Positions 8,943 through 16,557 of a stretch of 64,000 nt of DNA are shown here, piece by piece; the stretch's first letter is position 1; each line of letters starts with the position of its first letter. The DNA comes from an uncultured Bartonella sp. Lineage in GTDB: Bacteria; Pseudomonadota; Alphaproteobacteria; Rhizobiales; Rhizobiaceae. The stretch is taken from assembly GCA_946478665.1 (NCBI GenBank), contig CAMLCZ010000002.1:1-64000 (forward strand), in the 5' to 3' direction. The notes beneath the pieces were generated by a model. It had not been told where the DNA came from. It made no database searches and saw nothing but the letters and a program-made list of their open reading frames with translations. Made by a program: the position numbers and the translations under genes.

Positions 8943-10247
8943 TTATCGATCTATATCTATCACATGCATGAAAGAACCCGAAACATTGCCTATTTTCAAT
9001 CCAACACTTCCCAGTTGATTATTGAGCGCATCCCGAACATAAAATAAAGGTTGACCAAATTGGTTACCTTCAGAAATGATTGATGCGTAATGAAATTCGT
9101 GCCCACGAAGGGTCTGTTTGAAGATGGATTTTTCGTTTGGAACGATATAGCGGTATCCTAGATGCAACTTCTTTTGTTTAAAACTTGTTTTCAGAGGTAA
9201 GAGTCCAAGCATTGGATATGTTTGCCCATTTGCGTCCTCAATACTCTCACCCAGTGTCATATAACCACCACACTCACCATAGATGCAAATCCCCTTCGCT
9301 GCCATTGCCGTCATTGATTGTTTGAAATTTAGCGCCTGTGATATTTTTTCAGCAAAGAGTTCAGGATAACCACCGCAAAGATAAACTGCATCGGCTTTCG
9401 GATCAGGTTTTTCATCGGCCAAAGGAGAGAAAAAGGATATTTCTGCCCCCATTCTGCGCCATCCATCTAAAAGATGAGGATAGGCAAATCGGAATGCATT
9501 ATCTCTTGTTACAGCAATATGTTGTCCAATCGGTGCAATGCCATATGTCTCACCAACGCAAGTTTTGTGATCCACACGTGAGGAAATTTTTATGACGTGA
9601 TCGAGGTCAACACTGTTTGCAATAATATGGGCCGCATTTTCTATGAAAGTTTCTATATCTACTAGTTCTGACGGCTGCACCAATCCAAGATGCCGTGATG
9701 GCAACTTCAAATCATCACTTCTATAAACACTGCCCAACACGGGCACAGACAGCGGTGCGAGAGCGTCTTGCAACATCGTTTCATGTCTCTTGCTGCCAAC
9801 CTTATTTAAAATTACCCCTGCCATTTGTAATTGGGGCATAAAACTTTCAAAACCTTTCACCAAAGGTGCAATCGAATGGGATTGATGAGCGCAATCAACA
9901 ACAAAAATAACAGGAAGACCAAGCATATTCGCTAAAGCCGCTGATGATCCACTACCATCAGCTGCTCCATCAAACAGCCCCATCATACCTTCAACGATAA
10001 GCGTCTTCATACCCTTGCTAAAATGTGCCGCAACCAAGTTGATAAGATCCGGTCGCATTGCCCAACAATCGAGATTGAAACTTTTTACACCAGTGGCTGC
10101 AAAATGAAATGCAGGGTCGATAAAATCTGGACCCGCTTTGGCAGGGGCTATGTCTATTCCTCTAGTCTTTAAGGCTCGCATCAACGCCAGAGTGATAACT
10201 GTTTTTCCTGAACCCGAATTCGGAGCACTAACCAAAAAGCCATTCAT
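8943..10247 (-). CDS. cobB: cobyrinic/hydrogenobyrinic acid a,c-diamide synthase
   Basis: A 434-residue enzyme that uses ATP and glutamine to amidate the a and c carboxylates of the corrin ring. The N-terminal P-loop is SAPNSGSGKTVITLALMRAL, followed by PAKAGPDFIDPAFH and the EGMMGLFDG motif of dethiobiotin-synthetase-like amidases. The C-terminal class I glutaminase has the nucleophile region GICIYGECGGYMTLG and the distant GHEFHYAS histidine region. It starts 13 bp after the cobA stop, so cobA and cobB form one unit. Confidence 0.96.
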   Translation of the reverse strand: MNGFLVSAPNSGSGKTVITLALMRALKTRGIDIAPAKAGPDFIDPAFHFAATGVKSFNLDCWAMRPDLINLVAAHFSKGMKTLIVEGMMGLFDGAADGSGSSAALANMLGLPVIFVVDCAHQSHSIAPLVKGFESFMPQLQMAGVILNKVGSKRHETMLQDALAPLSVPVLGSVYRSDDLKLPSRHLGLVQPSELVDIETFIENAAHIIANSVDLDHVIKISSRVDHKTCVGETYGIAPIGQHIAVTRDNAFRFAYPHLLDGWRRMGAEISFFSPLADEKPDPKADAVYLCGGYPELFAEKISQALNFKQSMTAMAAKGICIYGECGGYMTLGESIEDANGQTYPMLGLLPLKTSFKQKKLHLGYRYIVPNEKSIFKQTLRGHEFHYASIISEGNQFGQPLFYVRDALNNQLGSVGLKIGNVSGSFMHVIDIDR

Positions 10248-10260
10248 AGGTTTTATGACC

Positions 10261-11061
10261 TTATTGCATCATTTCAGCAGGTAGCCATTGCAATTGATGG
10301 CGCAGCGGCACTGCCTTGCCGATCACAACAATTGCAGGTGGTTCGATATGGTGGGATTTAAGATAATCTTCCACCTTTGCCAATTTTGTTTCATGGACTG
10401 TCTGATTGGCAGTCGTCGCATGCGTGATAAACACCACGGGTTCCTCGGCGCTCCTCCCCGCAGATATTAAATGTGCTGCAATTTCAGTTATGTGTTTCAT
10501 GGCCATATAAAACACCAATACAGGAGACGCATTGGCAATTGCATTCCAGTTAAAGGTCTTCGGAATACCGCCATCGGCGTCATGCCCCGTTAGAAATGTA
10601 ACGCTATGGTTTATGGTTCTATGGGTTATGGGAATGCCTGCATAAGCAGGTCCTGCAATACCAGCAGTTATACCAGGGACAATACGATAAGGAATACCAA
10701 CTTCAGAAAGAGCCAATGCTTCCTCTCCACCGCGTCCAAAAACAAAAGGATCTCCACCTTTCAAACGCAAAACCCGTTTGCCCTCTTTTGCTAAGTCAAT
10801 CATCCTTTGTGTTATTTCTGCTTGCTTGAGTGATGGTTTGCCACCACGTTTTCCTGCAAATTCCAAAACACAATCAGGCTTTGCCAAATCAAGGCATGAT
10901 CTATCAACCAAAGCATCATACAAAATATGGTCTGCATGACGTATCGCATGAACACAATGTAGCGTAAGCAAACCCGGGTCTCCAGGACCTGCTCCAACAA
11001 GCCAAACATGACCAGCTATAAATTCCGGAAAAGCGAATGGCAGACTTTTTTCTTGCATCAT
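10261..11061 (-). CDS. cobA: uroporphyrinogen-III C-methyltransferase
   Basis: A 266-residue SAM-dependent enzyme that makes precorrin-2 from uroporphyrinogen III, the entry to the corrin branch. VWLVGAGPGDPGLLTL, LRLKGGDPFVFGRGGEE, VPGITAGIAGPAYAGIPITHR and HVLFY-type AMKH segments are the standard SUMT blocks. It lacks the CysG dehydrogenase/ferrochelatase domain, so it is the stand-alone SUMT of cobalamin synthesis. Two adjacent ATG codons could start it; AAAGG lies just before the first. It is divergent from cbiD across a 135-bp gap. Confidence 0.96.
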   Translation of the reverse strand: MMQEKSLPFAFPEFIAGHVWLVGAGPGDPGLLTLHCVHAIRHADHILYDALVDRSCLDLAKPDCVLEFAGKRGGKPSLKQAEITQRMIDLAKEGKRVLRLKGGDPFVFGRGGEEALALSEVGIPYRIVPGITAGIAGPAYAGIPITHRTINHSVTFLTGHDADGGIPKTFNWNAIANASPVLVFYMAMKHITEIAAHLISAGRSAEEPVVFITHATTANQTVHETKLAKVEDYLKSHHIEPPAIVVIGKAVPLRHQLQWLPAEMMQ

Positions 11062-11196
11062 GAAACCTTTTTACTGCAACACTCTCTTTAAATGATCTTC
11101 CAGTACCATATTTCAATTATCCATTAAGCAGATTAATATCGATTGAATTTATTATATTGACTACAAAACCATTCAGCTTCTGGGTATAAAAGCAAA

Positions 11197-12300
11197 ATGA
11201 CTGATAAAACAATATCACGTGCAATTAAACCAGATACACCCCTTAGAGAGGGGTGGACAACCGGCGCCTGTGCCGCTGCAGCAACAAAAGCTGCCTTAAC
11301 AGCATTGATTACTGGCGAATTTCCTGATCCAGTCGGAATAATTCTGCCAAAAGGACAAGTTCCCTATTTTGAGCTTTCATTGGCAAGCTTGGGTGAAGGA
11401 TACGCCGTCGCTGGAATTATCAAGGATGCAGGTGACGATCCGGATATTACAAATGGCGCAACAATTATCTCCAGTGTGCACCCTGCCCCGCCAAATACTG
11501 GCGTTGTTTTTCGTGCTGGTGAAGGTGTCGGAACAATCACGCTTCCAGGATTACCATTAGATGTTGGAGAGCCAGCGATTAATCCGGTGCCTCGCCAAAT
11601 GATAAAAGCAGTCTGCGAAGAAATATGTAATCAATATGGATTACCTGCCGACATTGTTGTAACAATTTCTGTACCAAATGGTCTAGAATTGGCACAAAAA
11701 ACGTGGAACCCACGTTTGGGCATTAAAGGTGGGATCTCGATATTAGGTACAACTGGTGTTGTTCACCCATTTTCTTGTTCTGCATGGATACATTCCATTC
11801 ATAGCGGTATTGATGTTGCTCGTGCCGAAGGTGCACATCACGTCATCGGTGCAACGGGTTCCACATCAGAAGATGCCGCGCAATCCATCTATCATCTGCC
11901 TGATTATGCTTTATTGGATATGGGAGATTTCGTTGGGGCGGTCCTTAAGTATTTGCGTCACCACCCCATCGACAAACTTACTATCGCAGGTGGTTTTGCC
12001 AAACTGACTAAATTGGCACAAGGAGCCATGGATCTTCATTCTTCAAGAAGCCAGGTCGACATGGCATTTCTTTGGAACCTTTGTGAAAAAGCTGGCATAG
12101 ATCCAGCTTTAAAGGACATGATTCTAAATGCGAATACAGCCAAAGAAGTTCTTGATATTTCAATACAAAACGGTATCGACATTGCAGCACCAATGGCTCA
12201 ACAGGCCATCAATGTTGCTAATGAGGCGTTACGTGATGCACCCGTTGAAGTGGAAATAATTGTAACCGATCGGAAAGGGAAAATCCTTGCCTGCGTCTAA
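11197..12300 (+). CDS. cbiD: cobalt-precorrin-5B C1-methyltransferase CbiD
   Basis: A 367-residue CbiD protein: LREGWTTGACAAAATKAAL at the N-terminus, DDPDITNGA, GEGVGTITLPGLPL..GEPAINPVPR and GGISILGTTGVVHPFS are all strong family signatures. CbiD performs the C1 methylation in the anaerobic route. It also occurs in alphaproteobacteria with the oxygen-dependent route that lack CobF, where it presumably replaces that enzyme. It overlaps the start of cobK by 14 bases. Confidence 0.95.
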   Translation: MTDKTISRAIKPDTPLREGWTTGACAAAATKAALTALITGEFPDPVGIILPKGQVPYFELSLASLGEGYAVAGIIKDAGDDPDITNGATIISSVHPAPPNTGVVFRAGEGVGTITLPGLPLDVGEPAINPVPRQMIKAVCEEICNQYGLPADIVVTISVPNGLELAQKTWNPRLGIKGGISILGTTGVVHPFSCSAWIHSIHSGIDVARAEGAHHVIGATGSTSEDAAQSIYHLPDYALLDMGDFVGAVLKYLRHHPIDKLTIAGGFAKLTKLAQGAMDLHSSRSQVDMAFLWNLCEKAGIDPALKDMILNANTAKEVLDISIQNGIDIAAPMAQQAINVANEALRDAPVEVEIIVTDRKGKILACV

Positions 12301-13039
12301 TACAATTCTTCTATTGGGGGGTACTACCGAGGCTTATTCCTTAGCCGAAAAACTAAATTTGCTGGAAATTTCGGTTCTTTCGTCTTTGGCAGGGCGCACA
12401 AAACATCCACGAATACCTGTTGGAAGATATCGGATTGGTGGCTTTGGTGGCATTAATGGATTAGTTGATACAATTCATAATGAACATATCAATCTAATAA
12501 TAGATGCCACCCATCCCTTTGCAGAAACCATGACCGATCATGCATGGCGTTCTGCACAGATCGCAAACATAAACTATATACGGTTTGAGCGGCCTGTCTG
12601 GCAACAGCAGGCAGGTGACCGCTGGCAAATTGTTCATTCACTCGATGAAGCTGTTGATGCGATTCCCCAAAATAGCCGTTGTTTTTTAGCAATAGGTAGA
12701 CAACATCTGTCCCCTTTCCTATCACGAAAAGACGTGCATTTTGTTGCGCGTATGGTGAACCTACCAGACGACTTAATTCCTGAAAAAAATATTGAAATTA
12801 TGTTGGCAAAGCCAGGCTCATTGGAAGAAGAATGTAAATTTTTGAATGATAACGACTTCGATACAATGGTATGCCGCAACTCAGGAGGTGCGGCCTCATA
12901 CCAAAAATTGAAAGCAGCGCGTGAGCTACAGCTTCCAGTCATTATGATAAATCGCAAACCTCTTCCCAATGTTTTATCATTTAATTCAGAAAATGCCCTT
13001 ATCGATTACGTAGTTCAGTTTTTAACTCACAGCATATAA
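12287..13039 (+). CDS. cobK: precorrin-6A reductase
   Basis: A 250-residue CobK/CbiJ reductase that uses NADPH to convert precorrin-6A to precorrin-6B. LLLGGTTEAYSLAEKL is the nucleotide-binding start, followed by GRYRIGGFGG, IDATHPFAETMTDHA, RFERPVW and VCRNSGGAASYQKLKAA. The start is a TTG at 12287 inside the cbiD 3' end, preceded by GGAAAGGGA, implying translational coupling. Its 3' end overlaps the convergent cobM by 18 bp. Confidence 0.94.
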   Translation: MPASNTILLLGGTTEAYSLAEKLNLLEISVLSSLAGRTKHPRIPVGRYRIGGFGGINGLVDTIHNEHINLIIDATHPFAETMTDHAWRSAQIANINYIRFERPVWQQQAGDRWQIVHSLDEAVDAIPQNSRCFLAIGRQHLSPFLSRKDVHFVARMVNLPDDLIPEKNIEIMLAKPGSLEEECKFLNDNDFDTMVCRNSGGAASYQKLKAARELQLPVIMINRKPLPNVLSFNSENALIDYVVQFLTHSI

Positions 13040-13753
13040 AGACGACGTTTCAAAACTTTCTGACTGCAACGCCCAACCGACAAATATTATAGCGGTCTTG
13101 GTTATATTTTCTGATGCAACTTTTTCATCAATTTTAGCAAGCGTTGAACGTACTATTTTTTGGTCTGGCCAACTGACATGAAACGCAACAACAACCGGGC
13201 AATCTGCACCATAAATCGATATCAATTCTCTTTGTATCTCTGCAACATTTCTAGCAGATAAGTGGATAGCCATGGTTGCACGGGACTTTGCCAGGTTTTC
13301 TAGCGTCTCCAATTTCGGCATGGGAGAAGAGTTAACCGAAGTGCGGGTTAAAATAAGTGACTGGTTAATAGCCGGAAGCGTAAGCTCTTGCTTCATCGCT
13401 GCCGCAGCGGCTGCAAATGCTGGTACTCCTGGCACCACTTCATATGATATTTGTAACGCATCAAGCGCACGCATCTGTTCGGCGATTGCGCCATAGATTG
13501 AAGGATCACCAGAATGGATTCGCGCCACATTTTTACCCTCTAAATTGGCTTTCTTTATTTCCGCGATGATCTCGTCAAGGTTAAGATCGGCAGTGTTAAC
13601 ACAATGGGTATCTTTAGGAATGAGCGCCAATAATTCTTCAGATACAAGTGAACCTGCATAGAGACATACCGGACATTGATGAATAAGCTTTAAGCCGCGC
13701 ACAGTTATAAGGTCTGCTGCTCCCGGACCTGCACCAATAAAATATACTGTCAT
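13022..13753 (-). CDS. cobM: precorrin-4 C11-methyltransferase
   Basis: A 243-residue SAM-dependent methylase acting at C-11 of precorrin-4. VYFIGAGPGAADLITVRGL, CLYAGSLV, RIHSGDPSIYGAIAEQMR and VVPGVPAFAAAAAA are the expected CobM/CbiF motifs. Its ATG overlaps the cobE stop in a TGATG arrangement, so the pair is translationally coupled. It converges with cobK, and the coding ends overlap by 18 bp. Confidence 0.95.
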   Translation of the reverse strand: MTVYFIGAGPGAADLITVRGLKLIHQCPVCLYAGSLVSEELLALIPKDTHCVNTADLNLDEIIAEIKKANLEGKNVARIHSGDPSIYGAIAEQMRALDALQISYEVVPGVPAFAAAAAAMKQELTLPAINQSLILTRTSVNSSPMPKLETLENLAKSRATMAIHLSARNVAEIQRELISIYGADCPVVVAFHVSWPDQKIVRSTLAKIDEKVASENITKTAIIFVGWALQSESFETSSLYAVS

Positions 13754-14118
13754 CAGCTAATCGTCCTCGCTATTGCTAGGCTAATGCCACCCAGTTTGGT
13801 TTTCTCTAATATCAATTCACCATTTTTTCCGAATGCCGCCAAAGCGGCGGCTTCTGCTACACTATGACACCCTATTCTATCAAATGTTAGTTTTGATGGG
13901 TTTTTGATAAATGGTGTCATCTGTTCCAGTTGTTGAACTGAAAAGGATAATATAGGGCAAGATAGCTGTTTGGCAGCATAGCATATTATCTGGTCGGACG
14001 CTTTACGATTCAATGTAGCTATTGCTGTGATGTTATAATGAACAAGCAATGGCATCGCTTTGTTAAAATCATCAACACACGCTGTTGAAGAACAACCAAT
14101 GCCAAGGACAACAGCCAT
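13753..14118 (-). CDS. cobE: cobalamin biosynthesis protein CobE (CbiG C-terminal-like)
   Basis: A 121-residue protein starting AVVLGIGCSSTACVDDF, which matches the CobE/CbiG C-terminal domain (normally GIGCRRG.s). SVAEAAALAAFGKNGELILEKTK near the C-terminus is also typical. The exact reaction of stand-alone CobE in the oxygen-dependent pathway is not settled. It lies between the terB-like gene (9 bp upstream) and cobM (start/stop overlap). Confidence 0.88.
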   Translation of the reverse strand: MAVVLGIGCSSTACVDDFNKAMPLLVHYNITAIATLNRKASDQIICYAAKQLSCPILSFSVQQLEQMTPFIKNPSKLTFDRIGCHSVAEAAALAAFGKNGELILEKTKLGGISLAIARTIS

Positions 14119-14127
14119 AGACAGCTC

Positions 14128-14565
14128 TTACCGCTTTTGAACAGCGGCCTTATGAAGTTGCTCAACCTCTTCAGATGGCACGCCTAAAATTGCAGCAATA
14201 CGACGGATTAGTGCTACTTCATCGGAATCAACATGATTATCTGCCGCAGCTATTGTCAGCAAATTTTCAATCAACGCTATACGTCTATCGGGCGCCATAT
14301 CGGCAAATAGTGATGCCGCTTGACCTGTTGTCGTTTCATAACCATAATCGTAAAGATATTTGATAACTTCAGGAAGTGCTTCTCTGTCGATACCAAACTG
14401 TTCTTCCGCAATTTTTGAAAAAGCCGCAGTTTCACTTGCTGTATGCTCACCATCGGCAAACCCCAAATGGATCAGCAACAAAAGCTCGGCAGCTGTTGCA
14501 GGATTTTCTGCCACTTTACGAACCGAATTATGACGCGAAAAATAATTAACGATGCTTTGAAACAT
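14128..14565 (-). CDS. TerB-family protein
   Basis: A 145-residue, all-helical acidic protein. It shows two repeats of the TerB fold, visible as LLLIHLGFADGEHTASETAAFSKIA and LLTIAAADNHVDSDEVALIRRIA, each with the acidic DGE / D.HVD metal-binding-like pattern. TerB domains occur in tellurite-resistance and stress clusters, and their function is unclear. Here it is only 9 bp upstream of cobE on the same strand, so it is probably the first gene of a terB-cobE-cobM transcript. No other ter gene is present. Confidence 0.85.
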   Translation of the reverse strand: MFQSIVNYFSRHNSVRKVAENPATAAELLLLIHLGFADGEHTASETAAFSKIAEEQFGIDREALPEVIKYLYDYGYETTTGQAASLFADMAPDRRIALIENLLTIAAADNHVDSDEVALIRRIAAILGVPSEEVEQLHKAAVQKR

Positions 14566-14725
14566 CCGTTTCTCCCATATCGAAAGCGACAGCTAAACCT
14601 TGTTAATTGTGAAATTGCCAATATTGAAAACAAAACACAAGAGGTAGAGTGCATTGTTTGCCATTTCTTTGTACGAATTATTAGCGTATGCAAAAAGAAG
14701 AAACGATTTTTGGATATAATAGGCG

Positions 14726-15514
14726 ATGATTGCGTTTTTTTCTGATCCCACAATATGGATATTGATTTGTGCAGCCCTCATAGCCGGTGTTGTCGATTCG
14801 ATCGCCGGCGGCGGTGGTTTAATTACAATTCCAGCTTTATTGCTATCCAATATTCCACCAGTTACCGCATTGGGCACCAACAAGTTACAGGGACTTTTTG
14901 GCTCATTTTCCGCGATGCTTGCATATGCACGCGGTGGTCACGTGAATCTTAAAAAGCAATTTTATCAAGCATTCATGGCATTTGCAGGAAGCATCGCTGG
15001 TGCTTTGGTTGCATTGGTCATACCAGTGACAATTCTGCAATTGTTTTTACCCATTCTATTGATAGTGGTTGCACTTTACTTTGCTATCAAACCAAATTTG
15101 AATGATATTGATAAAACAGAACGCATGCGTCCAATTGTGTTTTGCTTAACTATGGCGCCTTTGGTCGGATTTTATGATGGTTTGTTTGGCCCTGGTGCCG
15201 GCTCTTTTTATATGCTGGCCTATGTTTCCCTTTCAGGCATGGGCATTTTAAAGGCAACAGCACACACAAAACTTCTCAATTTTTCTTCTAATATTGGAGC
15301 ATTTGCCACATTCGCATTTGTCGGATCTATCGACTATAGAATTGGCATCTGCATGGGAATTGCACAATTCATCGGTGCCCAAATTGGCGCACATATTGCA
15401 ATGCATATCGGTTCAAAACTCATCAAACCGTTGCTTGTCATTATATGTCTTATTCTGGCAGTTAAACTGTTGTGGGATCCACACAATCCTCTTAGAACCC
15501 TGTTACATTTTTAA
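14726..15514 (+). CDS. TSUP (TauE/SafE) family permease
   Basis: A 262-residue membrane protein with about eight helices. AGVVDSIAGGGGLITIPALL, GTNKLQGLFGSFSA and the mirrored second-half YDGLFGPGAGSFYMLAYV with AHTKLLNFSSNIGA are the duplicated signatures of the sulfite/organosulfonate exporter family. The substrate is unknown. Family members move sulfur compounds or small anions. It is divergent from the terB-like gene and its 3' end overlaps the convergent EamA gene by 12 bp. Confidence 0.9.
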   Translation: MIAFFSDPTIWILICAALIAGVVDSIAGGGGLITIPALLLSNIPPVTALGTNKLQGLFGSFSAMLAYARGGHVNLKKQFYQAFMAFAGSIAGALVALVIPVTILQLFLPILLIVVALYFAIKPNLNDIDKTERMRPIVFCLTMAPLVGFYDGLFGPGAGSFYMLAYVSLSGMGILKATAHTKLLNFSSNIGAFATFAFVGSIDYRIGICMGIAQFIGAQIGAHIAMHIGSKLIKPLLVIICLILAVKLLWDPHNPLRTLLHF

Positions 15515-15934
15515 TGATAACATAATCACACCAGCGCCAATGAGTACTACACCAGCCCAATTTATTGCTGAAAGTTTTTCTCCGAGAAATGTCACACCAA
15601 ATATTGCAACAAAAATAACCGACAATTTATCGATAGGCGCAACGTGCGATGCATCGCCTAATTGCAATGCCCTGAAATAGGCAAGCCATGATGCGCCTGT
15701 TGCCAAGCCTGATAAAACAAGAAATATCCACGATTTTGCAGAAATTGTGCCCGGTCTTTGCCATTGCCCTGTTACGCTTAAAAATAGACATAATGCGGCA
15801 ATGATAACAATCGTTCGTACTAATGTTGCGAAATCAGAATTTATACCGCTAATACCCACTTTGGCAAAAATTGCCGTCAGAGCTGCAAAAATTGCTGAAA
15901 GTAATGCCCAAAATTGCCATGCTGAAGTAATCAA
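15503..15934 (-). CDS. half-size EamA/DMT permease coupled to cobO
   Basis: A 143-residue protein with one EamA domain (about five helices), half the size of the usual duplicated permeases. FWALLSAIFAALTAIFAKVG, GLATGASWLAYFRALQLG and VAPIDKLSVIFVAIFGVTFLGE are conserved EamA segments. Such half-size proteins must pair to form a transporter. Its ATG overlaps the cobO stop (ATGA), making it the last gene of the cobW-cobN-cobO run. Position suggests, but does not show, a link to cobalamin. Confidence 0.88.
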   Translation of the reverse strand: MITSAWQFWALLSAIFAALTAIFAKVGISGINSDFATLVRTIVIIAALCLFLSVTGQWQRPGTISAKSWIFLVLSGLATGASWLAYFRALQLGDASHVAPIDKLSVIFVAIFGVTFLGEKLSAINWAGVVLIGAGVIMLSLKM

Positions 15935-16557
15935 AATTCTATCCCCTTTTGGCCTTTGATACCAGAACGGAACGGATGTTTGACCAATTCCATTTCTGTC
16001 ACCAGATCAGCCGCATCAATAAGTGCTTCACGTGCATTGCGTCCAGTAATTATAACGTGCTTCATAAAAGGGCGACGTGCCAAAACGTCTAAAATTTCTT
16101 CAATAGGCAGATAATCATATCGCAATACAATATTCAATTCATCACACAGCACCATATCTGTTGTTTCGTCAAGGATCATCTCACGCGCGACTTCCCACGC
16201 TTCGCGGGCTTTTAATATGTCTTTTTCTCTGTCTTGCGTTTCCCATGTAAAACCATCACCGCTCGCAAATACACGCACATTATCACCGAATTTTTCCAAT
16301 GCGGTTCTTTCTCCTGTATCGCGAAGCCCTTTGACAAACTGCACAACCCCAACTTTCATACCGTGCCCTAATGCACGAAACACCATGCCAAAAGCCGCAG
16401 TCGACTTGCCCTTGCCTTTACCGGTATGAACAATCAACAGTCCTTTTTCTTCTGTCTTGCTGGAATCAATTTTTTCACGCGCGGCCTTTTTCTTTTTCAT
16501 TTTTTCGGTATGACGGGCGTTTAGTTCATCAACAGCCATTGTTTCTTTGATACTCAT
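15931..16557 (-). CDS. cobO: cob(I)yrinic acid a,c-diamide adenosyltransferase
   Basis: A 208-residue CobO/BtuR-type enzyme that transfers the adenosyl group of ATP to cobalt. The modified P-loop reads HTGKGKGKSTAAFGM, followed by GMKVGVVQFVKG, LCDELNIVLRYDYL and ITGRNAREALIDAADLVTEM. A charged, lysine-rich N-terminal extension of about 35 residues is usual for CobO. Its ATG overlaps the cobN stop as TAATG and its stop overlaps the EamA start, so all are translated together. Confidence 0.96.
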   Translation of the reverse strand: MSIKETMAVDELNARHTEKMKKKKAAREKIDSSKTEEKGLLIVHTGKGKGKSTAAFGMVFRALGHGMKVGVVQFVKGLRDTGERTALEKFGDNVRVFASGDGFTWETQDREKDILKAREAWEVAREMILDETTDMVLCDELNIVLRYDYLPIEEILDVLARRPFMKHVIITGRNAREALIDAADLVTEMELVKHPFRSGIKGQKGIEF

